Shown here: positions 1 to 7,743 of the stretch, piece by piece
How positions within the stretch are numbered: the first letter of the stretch is position 1
Layout of the letters: each line of letters begins with the position of its first letter
Assembly: GCA_027031935.1 (NCBI GenBank)
Contig: JALVPF010000341.1
Location: 1 to 33,450, forward strand
Direction: 5' to 3'
From: Myxococcales bacterium
GTDB taxonomy: Bacteria; Myxococcota; B64-G9
Length of the DNA: 33,450 bases
The notes under the pieces: generated by a model
Seen by the model: only the letters and a program-made list of their open reading frames with translations
Databases searched by the model: none
Told to the model about the DNA's origin: nothing
Position numbers and translations under genes: made by a program

Positions 1-239
1 GCGCAGACCTGTTCGTCGATTACATGAAGGCGGGTTTTCAAATGCCTGAAGGAGAGATGGACCCCGTTGTTTTTCCCGAAAATGGAGTTGATTTGGATGA
101 AATCCTGGCATCTGTGGAACGAAAGTGGATACGGGAGGCTCTTTTGGCTAGCGGGGGTGTCAAGAAGAGGGCTGCTGACCTGCTGGGCATATCTTTCAGG
201 TCCTTTCGATACAGGCTCGCAAAGCTGGACATGGAGTGA
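1..239 (+). CDS. pilR: PilR-type sigma-54 response regulator, 3' end only
   Basis: Only the C-terminal 79 or so residues lie in the window; the reading frame is open from base 3 and ends at TGA 237-239. The last 45 residues form a Fis-type helix-turn-helix: an ALLASGGVKKRAADLLGIS core followed by the recognition-helix pattern RSFRYRLAKL, as in the DNA-binding end of NtrC/PilR activators. The receiver and AAA+ parts, if present, are upstream and cannot be seen. The assignment to PilR rests on position: it is followed by pilin-like genes and by pilA with sigma-54-type promoters, as in the Myxococcus pil locus. It could be another NtrC-class regulator. Family (Fis HTH) is firm, name is inference. 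Confidence 0.75.
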   Translation, partial: ADLFVDYMKAGFQMPEGEMDPVVFPENGVDLDEILASVERKWIREALLASGGVKKRAADLLGISFRSFRYRLAKLDME

Positions 240-485
240 CCAATACTGCTAAGAAAACCTTTCGTCCTATGCAAAAATTTCATTGCAAAAGCTTGATTGT
301 CCGGATTTGTATTTAATTCCATAGATGATCCGTAATGCTTTAACTCCTTGAATTTTGGGATCTTGTGTTATTTGTAAGACATTTTGCCATGTTTTTGGCT
401 TGCTCATTATCATGGCATGTAACCTGCATAACTATGTTTGATCTTAATCCGTTTGATTATGGTCATTTTTCTTCAGGAGGTTGTG
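240..485 (+). promoter_or_regulatory. Regulatory intergenic region before the pilin-like pair
   Basis: This AT-rich stretch separates the activator gene from the first pilin-like gene. It holds the sigma-54-type promoter at 413-428 and a good Shine-Dalgarno at 475-480. A pair of TGCAAAA direct repeats at 270-276 and 284-290, also readable as a short TGCAA/TTGCA inverted repeat, lies about 130 bases upstream of the promoter, a distance at which enhancer sites for NtrC-class activators are found. Calling it an activator site is a guess. No gene is seen here. Confidence 0.5.
413..428 (+). promoter_or_regulatory. Sigma-54-type promoter of pilin-like gene 1
   Basis: The sequence TGGCATGTAACCTGCA fits the sigma-54 pattern TGGCACGNNNNTTGCW with two mismatches. 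The invariant GG (414-415) and GC (426-427) have the required spacing. Transcription would start near 439, giving a leader of about 47 bases to the ATG at 486. The same TGGCATG -24 element appears at the pilA promoter, and a PilR-type activator lies just upstream. Confidence 0.6.
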
Positions 486-1058
486 ATGCCCGGCAGGTAT
501 CCATATTTACGCAAAAATACGAAAAAGGGTTTTACACTCATAGAGTTGATGATCACCGTTGCTATCATTGGGGTTTTGGCTGCTGTGGCAATACCTGTCC
601 TTTCGGGTTACATACAGCGCTCCAAAGCGTCTGAAGCCTTTACTGTCTTGCAGGGAATCCGGGACAAGGAAGAAGCCTATTTCGGCGATTACAGGCGTTA
701 TACTGCCCCTATACCGTTTTATCCTGGGGGAAACTGCAATGACACATGCGCTGCTACCAGTTGGAATATTGCCAGGACCTGGAATCCTGTGCCCGACGCG
801 TGGAAAGAGCTTGGGTTCAACCCTGATGGGCCTACATATTACATGTATTCAGTAACATCTCCATACAATGCAGCTGGAGTGTTCAACAGCGGAATGGCAA
901 GACCAGCCAATGTGGGCACCTCATGGCCTGTCGCCATGAAACCCTGGTTCATGGCGGAAGCTTGTGGAGATCTGGATTGTGACGGTCAACCTGCACACTA
1001 CTATATCAGTTCTGCCAACAAGAATGTGTTTGCCCAAGAGGGAGATGAAACCTATTGA
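486..1058 (+). CDS. Type IV pilin-like protein 1 (prepilin, 190 aa)
   Basis: A prepilin with a short basic leader ending KKG, cleavage expected between G15 and F16, giving the mature N-terminus FTLIELM with Glu at +5. The following hydrophobic helix ([17 protein letters not shown]) is the assembly and membrane segment. The globular part has two cysteine pairs (CNDTC and CGDLDC) and a DLDCDG loop that resembles a DxDxDG metal site. The start at 486 is chosen because AGGAGG (475-480) sits five bases upstream; an in-frame ATG at 438 would precede the predicted transcription start. It is related to the next gene (shared AYF..RYT.P motif and overall layout), so the two are probably duplicates. It may be a minor pilin or an alternative major pilin. 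Processing by the PilD at 13898 is expected. Confidence 0.88.
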   Translation: MPGRYPYLRKNTKKGFTLIELMITVAIIGVLAAVAIPVLSGYIQRSKASEAFTVLQGIRDKEEAYFGDYRRYTAPIPFYPGGNCNDTCAATSWNIARTWNPVPDAWKELGFNPDGPTYYMYSVTSPYNAAGVFNSGMARPANVGTSWPVAMKPWFMAEACGDLDCDGQPAHYYISSANKNVFAQEGDETY

Positions 1059-1089
1059 TGAAAGAAGGCCATTTGCTGGAGGAGGGCCC

Positions 1090-1686
1090 ATGAGATCAAT
1101 TCGCAAGCCAAGGGAAGTTCGAGGCATGACCTTGGTGGAACTGATGATTGCCATGGCCATAGTCGGTGTGCTTGCCGCAATAGCCATTCCGGTTTTCTCT
1201 GGCTATATCAGGGAGGCTGACCTGAACGAGGCTGTCGGAAATCTGCAGGGAATTCTGGAAGCTGAACAGGCATATTTTTCTCGTTTTCAGCGTTATACGA
1301 CGCCGCTTACCGAGTGTCCCGTGGGAGCCTTGCCTGTCAATAACACTGTCCAATGGACGTTCTGTACCCCTGGTTGGCGACAGTTGGGGTGGTCACCTGA
1401 TGAAGGTGTATCCTTTCACTATCAGGTTTTTTCCGGCTGTGATGCTGCGGGAAATTGTAACACCAGCCCCATGGTATACGGAGGTTGGCCTGTAGGTGGA
1501 ATGGACACATTTGGAGTGAAATGGTCTGATGAGTTCTCTGCCATCAGCCCACAAGCTTGGTGTGCGGTACAGGCCATAGCCGACGTTGATGGGGATACCA
1601 AACCGGTCTACCTGAGAACCAACTCTTATAATCACAAGATTTACCGCTATCCCAATCCGGAAGTGGATGGAAAAGTCACCTATTGA
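1090..1686 (+). CDS. Type IV pilin-like protein 2 (prepilin, 198 aa)
   Basis: A second prepilin 31 bases after the first. The leader ends VRG and is followed by MTLVELMIAMAIVGVLAAIA, so cleavage would be G12/M13 with Glu at +5; Met rather than Phe at +1 is less usual but tolerated by prepilin peptidases. The C-terminal part has several cysteines and an IADVDGDTKP loop, a DxDGD pattern like the calcium loop of pseudopilins. Start 1090 follows a GGAGGAGGG stretch (1078-1086); in-frame ATGs at 964 and 1045 lie inside or against the previous gene. The stop overlaps, tail to tail, the stop of the minus-strand gene at 1676. Likely co-transcribed with pilin-like gene 1. Confidence 0.86.
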   Translation: MRSIRKPREVRGMTLVELMIAMAIVGVLAAIAIPVFSGYIREADLNEAVGNLQGILEAEQAYFSRFQRYTTPLTECPVGALPVNNTVQWTFCTPGWRQLGWSPDEGVSFHYQVFSGCDAAGNCNTSPMVYGGWPVGGMDTFGVKWSDEFSAISPQAWCAVQAIADVDGDTKPVYLRTNSYNHKIYRYPNPEVDGKVTY

Positions 1687-3487
1687 TCATTCGGAAGGCT
1701 GCTGAGATGGTCTTGTCTTGTGGATTCGCCTGCCTGGCGATGCCCAGCATGTATCTCGCCAGCCCTGGTAGCTTTAGGTGCTGGGCTGCAACTGCCTGAA
1801 AATATGCGTGCCATGCGAGCACATTTGCTGTCCTGGCATCCTTGGATGCGTTACATGTCAGCTTGATGTTCTTGAATATTCTTTTTTGTAAAGAAAGCAT
1901 TTCTTCATCTGTATGGTTTTGCAAGGCTTTTATTTGCCAGAGCAGACCAAAAGGCCTGATTGGCATCAAGGACTCGTCTGCTGGAAAGTGTGGACCCAAA
2001 TCCATGGCCAGTGGGACCGCTTCGGCAAACTTCAGAACACCTGCCGCAGTCAAATTTGAATCCGGGGGCAGGTGCTTGACTATATCAGGTCGTATGGATG
2101 ATAGTCGGGAACGCAATGCTGAATTGTCCAGGTCACGTAAAAACAGGATTGTCGCATCTGGACGAATGTTTCTTACTTTCGTAAGGTAATCCAACATGAA
2201 AACCAGGTTGAAATCAGCACAGAGCACAACCGAAGCCTTTGGCAACTCGTGGAGAGTGCGTGTGACCATGGTTTCGGAGCAGTTGCATTGGGAACGATTT
2301 TCTTTTGGTGCAAGGAACAATAGCGTATGTAGGCACATGAGCACAGACAGGATACTGACTATCAGATAGGCGTGTTTGCGCAAGGGATGTAAGACTCCAG
2401 CTATCATTATCCATGAGATGTTCGAGAATAAACCAACTGATACGAAGGCCAGCAGGGCGTAGCCGCTTACGTCCGGGTTGTCCAGTCTAAACGAGCGCTC
2501 GATGAGCAGGGGCACGAAGGCTGCTGCCATGGTGATGAGTAAACCCGCAGCCAAATGCATGCTGCTGCGAAGAAGTGCGTATATACCCAGCATTCCAAGG
2601 ATCAGCAGGGGCCACCCTGTTTCTGTGATGAGTAGGAGAAAAACATTGTAGATGTTGGAAGCAAAGCTTGTTGGCCCCCCGGAGAAGGTGTGACTGAAGG
2701 TGGCTCCTGAGATGAAATTCAACCAGCCAGAAAAAGAAGTTGGATCTCCCCATCGTACATCTGCCCATCCATGTACCATGAATCCGATAAAGGCAAGGGG
2801 TGTGGCGCCTAAAAGAAAAAGAAGAAAAGCTCTGCCGATCTTGCCTGGAGCAAGGAGCTTTGATCTGAGTTTGGATCTCAGAGAGGCGAAAAGTAAAACA
2901 GGCAGGGGAACGAGAGCCACCAGTGGATGGACCGCTATTCCCATGCCGGTATAAAGGCTTGCTTGGTATACTGCTTTTTTTATTTCCGAGAAAGACTCCG
3001 TGGTGAAAATTCGCATGGCCTGAAAAAGCACGAGTAAGGCCAGCAATAGCCCAAGGGTGTAGACCTCGGTTCTTACGGCCTGTGATAGAAGTCCGGGTGA
3101 CAGTCCAATTACCACAGCCATCGCAGGGGCTGCGATCATCTCGCCACACCTGTTTGCCCCGGGTGCGAGATTCCTCCAGAGATGCTGATTGATACGGGAG
3201 ATTACATAGATGCTGGCTGCAGCCCAGATGGCTGAGAAAAACATCATTCCCTGACCAGGGTGACCAAAGGGTAAAAGAGATATGACGTGACCAAGCAGTA
3301 CTGCCAGAGGTGAACCAGGGGGATGAAAGGTTCCCAATCGCACAGAAGCTGTTATGAGCTCAGGACTATCCAGCCAGTCAGGGAAAGGGAAGGAGTAGAT
3401 GACATACACAAAGGCACAAGCAGCAGCGGCAATTATGGAAATTATTTTTTCACAAGATGCCTTGCTGTTTGGTCCACAAGATTCCAT
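1676..3487 (-). CDS. DUF2723 (TMEM260-like) polytopic membrane protein, 603 aa
   Basis: A protein with many hydrophobic segments over roughly residues 15-395 and a soluble C-terminal part. Near the N-terminus it has the DSPELITASVRLGTFHPPGSPL signature typical of DUF2723, a family related to GT-C glycosyltransferases whose animal member TMEM260 is an O-mannosyltransferase; the Asp-Glu pair and the HPPG turn are the recognisable parts. The last 80 residues are alpha-helical and TPR-like. It starts 12 bases after pilI ends, so it is probably the last gene of the pilA-GHI run, with no good Shine-Dalgarno of its own. A role in lipid-linked sugar transfer to a surface protein fits the neighbourhood but is inference. 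Confidence 0.7.
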   Translation of the reverse strand: MESCGPNSKASCEKIISIIAAAACAFVYVIYSFPFPDWLDSPELITASVRLGTFHPPGSPLAVLLGHVISLLPFGHPGQGMMFFSAIWAAASIYVISRINQHLWRNLAPGANRCGEMIAAPAMAVVIGLSPGLLSQAVRTEVYTLGLLLALLVLFQAMRIFTTESFSEIKKAVYQASLYTGMGIAVHPLVALVPLPVLLFASLRSKLRSKLLAPGKIGRAFLLFLLGATPLAFIGFMVHGWADVRWGDPTSFSGWLNFISGATFSHTFSGGPTSFASNIYNVFLLLITETGWPLLILGMLGIYALLRSSMHLAAGLLITMAAAFVPLLIERSFRLDNPDVSGYALLAFVSVGLFSNISWIMIAGVLHPLRKHAYLIVSILSVLMCLHTLLFLAPKENRSQCNCSETMVTRTLHELPKASVVLCADFNLVFMLDYLTKVRNIRPDATILFLRDLDNSALRSRLSSIRPDIVKHLPPDSNLTAAGVLKFAEAVPLAMDLGPHFPADESLMPIRPFGLLWQIKALQNHTDEEMLSLQKRIFKNIKLTCNASKDARTANVLAWHAYFQAVAAQHLKLPGLARYMLGIARQANPQDKTISAAFRMINR

Positions 3488-3499
3488 GAGCTTGATTGC

Positions 3500-4267
3500 T
3501 TATGTGATATCACGCCTGGAGAAGATCAGGGCAGACAGGAGCAAGAGCACAGCGGAATATCCAAACGCGTATGCTGCGCTGATTCCCACGTGGTCCCAGC
3601 CTATGGGCAGCTTGTGTACCACTCTCGTGGCCTTGTTGAACTCGGAAAGATCCGGAAGCCCCCACACCAGGACCTTGAGCAGAGCATAGGCTGCAGCGTT
3701 TTGAGTCTTGTCCATGAGTTTTTCCAGGACCGGCAGGGAGCGGCCCACTACAAAAATCGAGAAGGTGAACACACCGCTGAGATACGGTGATGAAAATGAA
3801 GAGAAGAAAACGGCCATGGCCGCAACCAGGAGTATTTCCAAAAGAGCCAGTACCAGAGACTGGAACAACAACTGCGACGGTGCGATGCCCTCAAATGCCA
3901 GCAGAGCGATCAGTGCTGCGGACAAAACTCCCAACTCCACCAGCAGTGTCGCCCCAAGTCCCAGGTATTTTCCAAAAATGTACTGCCATCTGTAAATGGG
4001 TTTTGTGAGAATCACATAGAGGTTTTTGCGGCGAAGCTCCTTTTGAACCTGGCTCACTCCTATGAGGATTGAAAGTAAAACCCCGAATGCGGATACGCAG
4101 AACAGGCCCCAATCCAGGATCACTCTGGTGCGCTGATCCAGTGCAAGCTCTGCAAGCAAGAGGGCCGATATGATAAAGCCCACGGCAAGCAGAACTATGG
4201 CCAGCATGGTCTTGTTCCTGATGGATTCGCGAAAGGCTGTTGCTGCTACTGAAAGGATGGCTCTCAT
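3500..4267 (-). CDS. pilI: PilI-like ABC-2 type permease
   Basis: A 255-residue membrane protein with about six hydrophobic segments, starting MRAILSVAATAFRESIRNK, the usual opening of ABC-2 permeases whose first helix follows a cytoplasmic amphipathic stretch. It contains the loop QKELRRKNLYVILTKPIYRW, which is common in this family. It begins four bases after the ATPase gene ends, with GGAG inside the preceding gene as ribosome site, so the two form one transporter. In Myxococcus xanthus the pilGHI genes next to pilA code for an ABC-transporter-like system needed for pilus assembly; the same order here supports the name. Substrate is unknown. Confidence 0.75.
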   Translation of the reverse strand: MRAILSVAATAFRESIRNKTMLAIVLLAVGFIISALLLAELALDQRTRVILDWGLFCVSAFGVLLSILIGVSQVQKELRRKNLYVILTKPIYRWQYIFGKYLGLGATLLVELGVLSAALIALLAFEGIAPSQLLFQSLVLALLEILLVAAMAVFFSSFSSPYLSGVFTFSIFVVGRSLPVLEKLMDKTQNAAAYALLKVLVWGLPDLSEFNKATRVVHKLPIGWDHVGISAAYAFGYSAVLLLLSALIFSRRDIT

Positions 4268-4271
4268 GGAC

Positions 4272-5258
4272 TCATGGCTCCTGTGATTTTTTTTCTTCGC
4301 CCTGGCCGGTATGGTTTTGTGCCGTATCGTTTTTTATCAGGCGGATAAAGACATCTTCCAGCGAGGCGTGTCTACGCTCCACACCCATGAGCTTGTAGCC
4401 TTTTTGGGCCAACAAGGGCAACACCTGTTCGGGAGCTTGATCGTGTGCGAGAGCCAGGAGGCTGTCGGGTCCGGCAGGCCGAGTCGACGACACCGCAGCC
4501 TTTATTTCCTTGTCCTTCAGTGCTTCGTCGCCCAGCACCAGTATTTCCCAGGTGCCGGCATCTGCGGCCAAAAACTCCCTGGTGGTGCCCTGGGCTATGA
4601 GCTTGCCCTTGTTTAGAAAAGCAACCCTGTGACACACGGCCTGCGCTTCTGCTAAAACGTGAGATGAGAAAAATACGGTTTTTCCGGCCTCGCTGAGTTC
4701 TCCGATGAGGTCCTTGACCCACCTGCGACCCAGGGGGTCCAGTCCACCCATGGGCTCATCCAGGATATAGAGATCCGGATCGGGCAGCATGGCCTGGGCG
4801 ATGCCGCATCGTTGTAACATGCCCTTTGAAAACTTCCTCATGGGTCTTTTTTCCGACGGGTCGAGTCCAACCCGTTCGAGTAGCTCAGGGACTCTGCGCT
4901 TCAATGTAGGTGTATCCATCCCAAAAAGCCTGCCACAGTGGAAAAGGAACTCGGATGGCCTGAGGTAATCGTAGAAGTCGGGCAATTCCGGCAGGTAGGC
5001 TATTTTTTTCCTGATGTGCACATGGGGCAGGGTTTGGCCGAAAATCTTCGCATGTCCGGAGTCCGGTTTGAGCAGACCCACGAGAATCTTGATGGTGGTG
5101 GTCTTTCCTGCTCCGTTGGGGCCCAGGAAACCGAAAACCTCCCCTCTGGGAACGTCGAGATCGAGTCCCATCAAGGCTTCAGAAACCTTGAGCCTTACTC
5201 CCACCCGGAACTTTTTGCTAAGGCCTCTAGCCTGTATTGCCAGGTCTTGCTGGTTCAT
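4272..5258 (-). CDS. pilH: PilH-like ABC transporter ATPase
   Basis: A 328-residue ATP-binding subunit. Visible motifs are Walker A GPNGAGKTT, a signature FSKGMLQR in place of LSGGQ, Walker B LYILDEPMGGLDP and the switch histidine in FSSHVLAEA; the C-terminal 90 residues match the usual extra domain of ABC-2 exporters. I chose the start at 5258 (MNQQDLAIQARG...) because its ATG overlaps the TGA of the upstream pilG-like gene as ATGA and GTGAGGA stands before it; an in-frame start at 5315 would lie deep in that gene. Named from the pilA-G-H-I order shared with Myxococcus xanthus, where PilH is an ABC ATPase required for pilus biogenesis. ATPase identity is firm, pilus role is by context. Confidence 0.8.
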   Translation of the reverse strand: MNQQDLAIQARGLSKKFRVGVRLKVSEALMGLDLDVPRGEVFGFLGPNGAGKTTTIKILVGLLKPDSGHAKIFGQTLPHVHIRKKIAYLPELPDFYDYLRPSEFLFHCGRLFGMDTPTLKRRVPELLERVGLDPSEKRPMRKFSKGMLQRCGIAQAMLPDPDLYILDEPMGGLDPLGRRWVKDLIGELSEAGKTVFFSSHVLAEAQAVCHRVAFLNKGKLIAQGTTREFLAADAGTWEILVLGDEALKDKEIKAAVSSTRPAGPDSLLALAHDQAPEQVLPLLAQKGYKLMGVERRHASLEDVFIRLIKNDTAQNHTGQGEEKKSQEP

Positions 5259-6049
5259 GGTGTCCTCACCAGTAAAAAGAGATCGAAGGGGATAAATGCC
5301 CACTTGGACTGCCATCTTTGCATCAACTCGGTCCTCAGGTCCAAAAGCGCCTGGCGCTCCCGGGGGCTCATGATATACACCAGGCGCTCCTTCAGGGTCC
5401 TGGAGATGTTGGGGTCGTCGGTTCCCATGGCTATGGACTCGAGAACTCGCTTGGCCATGTCTTTTTTCTTTATCTTTGAAAAGAGATCCACGAGCTTCTT
5501 GTTCAGCCAGTCGGGGGCATGGGGTTTTGATGCTGCCATGGAAAAATAGGCGATGGCGTCTTCTGCATCACCAGCTTCGTAATAGAGGTTGAAGCCTATC
5601 CTCATGGGAAAACGGTAGTCGGAAGGAAAACGTGCCATTCCCTTTTCCAGTATTCGGTTGGCTCTGTCCACAAGTTCCTTTGGTACAAAGTCCACCTCTC
5701 GCTTGTAATAAGTTGTGGCAAGGGCTCCCCACAGGTATGCTTTCTTGAAATCAGGATCCACCTTTAGAAGTATGTCGATAAACGACGAAAGCCATGGGGT
5801 TTGCTCGTCTGTGAGCATGTGACTTCCGTAGTAGAGGTTGGCCCGGATGAACATCAGGTCTGCGGCCAGAGTGTGGTAGCCCAGGTCCATTTGCCGGATC
5901 ACTTCTCCTGGAGGAACCAAAAGGACTTCCTGCATGGAAGCCCGGTTTTCCGCAGCGCCTTGGTGCAGTAAAAATCTGGACCAGGCCAGTACCGCCAGGA
6001 AAATTCCCATGGCCAGAACAAATGCGATATGGTGCTTTTTTAAGTTCAT
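5255..6049 (-). CDS. pilG: PilG-like membrane-anchored helical-repeat protein, 264 aa
   Basis: One N-terminal membrane anchor (residues about 8-24) is followed by a mostly helical soluble part. It contains TPR-like helix pairs, for example around PDFKKAYLWGALATTYY and PSDYRFPMRIGFNLYYEAGDAEDAIAYF. It sits between pilA and the ABC ATPase gene and is coupled to the latter by an ATGA overlap, the position held by pilG in Myxococcus xanthus. Its role there is accessory to pilus assembly together with PilH and PilI. The sequence alone shows only an anchored repeat protein; the name rests on gene order. The first gene of this unit after the hairpin at 6074-6103. Confidence 0.65.
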   Translation of the reverse strand: MNLKKHHIAFVLAMGIFLAVLAWSRFLLHQGAAENRASMQEVLLVPPGEVIRQMDLGYHTLAADLMFIRANLYYGSHMLTDEQTPWLSSFIDILLKVDPDFKKAYLWGALATTYYKREVDFVPKELVDRANRILEKGMARFPSDYRFPMRIGFNLYYEAGDAEDAIAYFSMAASKPHAPDWLNKKLVDLFSKIKKKDMAKRVLESIAMGTDDPNISRTLKERLVYIMSPRERQALLDLRTELMQRWQSKWAFIPFDLFLLVRTP

Positions 6050-6073
6050 TGGGTAAACAAGATATAGATCAAT

Positions 6074-6103
6074 AAGGGACGAGAGGCAATGCTCCCGTCC
6101 CTT
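6074..6103 (-). terminator. Hairpin between pilA and pilG
   Basis: AAGGGACG (6074-6081) pairs perfectly with CGTCCCTT (6096-6103), and GAG/CTC inside the loop can extend the stem with one G-T pair. On the minus strand it lies about 40 bases after the pilA stop, with no run of T behind it. It may be a partial terminator or a 3'-end stabiliser that lets the pilA message exceed that of pilGHI. That role is inference; the inverted repeat is plain. Confidence 0.55.
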
Positions 6104-6146
6104 TTCAGATACAGGTCAGGCAAAAAGTCGTACAGACTTGCAAATC

Positions 6147-6779
6147 CTACCAGTCATCCAGGGTGTCATCGTGCCACACGTGACCTGCGATGAAGGATGA
6201 TGTCTCCAGAGAGAATCCTGCACCCTTCTGCCAGTGACAGAGTGCATCATCATCATCGATGTCTGTCCATGCGTCACACTGGAAGGCGTTCGGTGAAGCA
6301 ATGGCCGCGTTGATGGTAACGCCACCATTGGCTGTATTGTACTGGTAGCATGCATAGGTGGCCTCTGTGATGATGAAGTTCAGGTCTCTGAGGATCAAGG
6401 AGTCACCACCGGCTGCAGCATTGTATACGGCCTCGGGAATGTAGCCCGACTCACCTGAGAGAGATCCAGCTGCGGGAGCCATGAGACCACCGCCACTACC
6501 TGCGACGTCTGGGCAAATGGCCATTCCCATGGGCATTGGAAGCTGGGAGGAAATAGTGGTTCCATTTTGAAGTCCATGGGGTTTATCAAAGTAGTCCACC
6601 GCTCCCTTGTAGCATTTGTCCAGGTTTTCGTTTACTTCTGTAGCCTTCGACTTCCTGATGTAGTCGATGAAGGCCGGGATGGCCACTGCAGCCAGGATAC
6701 CGATAATGGCCACGACGATCATCAGCTCGATGAGGGTAAAACCTCTTCTTCCCAGTTTTCTGCGCAATTTGATAATCAT
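6147..6779 (-). CDS. pilA: Major type IV pilin PilA (prepilin, 210 aa)
   Basis: The basic leader [13 protein letters not shown] is cut between G13 and F14 to give [24 protein letters not shown], the canonical type IVa pilin N-terminus with Glu at +5. The C-terminal domain is long and contains cysteines and a [12 protein letters not shown] loop, another acidic cluster resembling a metal-binding loop. AGGAGG lies seven bases before the ATG. It has its own sigma-54-type promoter (6908-6923) and a hairpin after it, and the pilG-H-I genes follow, as in Myxococcus. Of the three pilins in the window it has the most canonical leader and the best promoter, so it is the likely main subunit. Probable targets of the glycan genes upstream include this protein, but no experiment is implied. 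Confidence 0.92.
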   Translation of the reverse strand: MIIKLRRKLGRRGFTLIELMIVVAIIGILAAVAIPAFIDYIRKSKATEVNENLDKCYKGAVDYFDKPHGLQNGTTISSQLPMPMGMAICPDVAGSGGGLMAPAAGSLSGESGYIPEAVYNAAAGGDSLILRDLNFIITEATYACYQYNTANGGVTINAAIASPNAFQCDAWTDIDDDDALCHWQKGAGFSLETSSFIAGHVWHDDTLDDW

Positions 6780-6907
6780 GAATCCTCCTTTTCTTTGCGA
6801 GCCTGCTGGCTCAAATTCAGGTTATCTGCAATCTCGTGCAGAGATGTACGTTGTTATCCTTTTCATTATCCAATTCAGTCATTCACTTCATGCTGCAGGC
6901 TTTTATA

Positions 6908-6923
6908 AGCAATGACCATGCCA
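6908..6923 (-). promoter_or_regulatory. Sigma-54-type promoter of pilA
   Basis: Read on the minus strand the sequence is TGGCATGGTCATTGCT, which matches TGGCACGNNNNTTGCW with a single mismatch (C to T in the -24 box); the GG and GC dinucleotides have exact spacing. Transcription would start near 6897, leaving a leader of about 118 bases. Control by the PilR-type activator at the left edge is the natural reading. Confidence 0.72.
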
Positions 6924-6984
6924 TACTTGCAGAATAAGAAACACAAGTTTAATAATAGCTTAGCGCTTGGTTTGAAGAGTAGCA

Positions 6985-7009
6985 AATAAAAGTGACGCTT
7001 TTTGTCACT
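6985..7009 (-). terminator. Rho-independent terminator after the methyltransferase operon
   Basis: On the minus strand AGTGAC (7009-7004) and GTCACT (6996-6991) form a six-base-pair stem with a seven-base loop, followed by TTTATTT. It starts three bases after the stop of the gene at 7012. It would separate the glycan/methyltransferase transcript from pilA, which has its own promoter just beyond. Confidence 0.6.
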
Positions 7010-7011
7010 CT

Positions 7012-7743
7012 TCATTGACGAATATGGGCAATGGTCAGCATGTAGAGACCCAGCCTGTTGATGCCAGGCATATGTTCAAGGAACTCCTCTGCATTGCTGG
7101 AAAACTGCCTGAATGTCCATAGGGGTGGAGGTACAAGGCCCAAAAAGCTCATGTGTATCTCGGCAAATCCTGCCTTCCGAAAAAGCCTTCGATTTTTCCA
7201 CGGGGTGTGTCGTAAAACCCCGGATTCTATTTGCCAGCTTAAGGCAGGATGCAGGGTGATAAATGCAAGCCAAGCTGCTTGCATGGGATTAGGGTCCATG
7301 AAGACTGCCTTGCCGCCCGGCCGAAGGGCCCTGTGTACACGCTCGATCACTGCCTGAGGGTCTTGAAGGTGATGCAGTATGCCTCTTCCCATAATCAGGT
7401 CATAGTCCCTGACACTGTCCAGGTCTTCTGCCGCTCCATGTTCCGCAGTGAAAGATTCCTGTAGATTGAGGGTGCTTATCTTTTGCTGCAACAGCTCCAG
7501 GGTGCTGGCTGAAAGCTCCAGCCCGGTCACATGACATCCGGCCTGCAACAGCGGTATGGTTGTCCTGCCGGCCCCGCAGCCCATGTCCAAAACCTTCATC
7601 CCGCCCTTTACCCCGGCCAACTCCAACAAGCGCCTGGTCATGGCATCGTGAAAGGGTGTGTGCTGACCGTACATCCGGGAGTATTCTCTGGACTTTGAGT
7701 CGAAATGCGCCTGCTGGCGTTGCAACCAGGAGGATTTTTTCAT
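7012..7743 (-). CDS. Class I SAM-dependent methyltransferase, 243 aa
   Basis: The SAM-binding motif I is VLDMGCGAGRTTIPLL near residue 50, followed by an acidic residue at the end of strand 2 (TGLELS) and the motif GRGILHHLQDPQAVIERVHRALRPGGKAVFMDPNP, typical of Methyltransf_11/UbiE-like enzymes. The start at 7743 (MKKSSWLQRQQ) is chosen because its ATG overlaps the TGA of the upstream methyltransferase as ATGA; a longer reading frame upstream would overlap that gene by over 130 bases. The acceptor is unknown. Position between glycosyltransferase genes and pilA suggests modification of a glycan or lipid-linked sugar. Translationally coupled to its neighbour. Confidence 0.8.
   Translation of the reverse strand: MKKSSWLQRQQAHFDSKSREYSRMYGQHTPFHDAMTRRLLELAGVKGGMKVLDMGCGAGRTTIPLLQAGCHVTGLELSASTLELLQQKISTLNLQESFTAEHGAAEDLDSVRDYDLIMGRGILHHLQDPQAVIERVHRALRPGGKAVFMDPNPMQAAWLAFITLHPALSWQIESGVLRHTPWKNRRLFRKAGFAEIHMSFLGLVPPPLWTFRQFSSNAEEFLEHMPGINRLGLYMLTIAHIRQ

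Noticed and set aside
2487-3149. 220-codon minus-strand frame
   Set aside because: Out-of-frame shadow inside the DUF2723 gene; composition (many His, Arg, Cys) is not protein-like.
3504-3513. Palindrome GTGATATCAC as a regulator site
   Set aside because: It lies in the coding 3' end of pilI and is short.
6837-6852. Second sigma-54 site upstream of pilA (CTGCACGAGATTGCA on minus)
   Set aside because: GG is missing and the -24/-12 spacing is one base short; 6908-6923 is clearly better.
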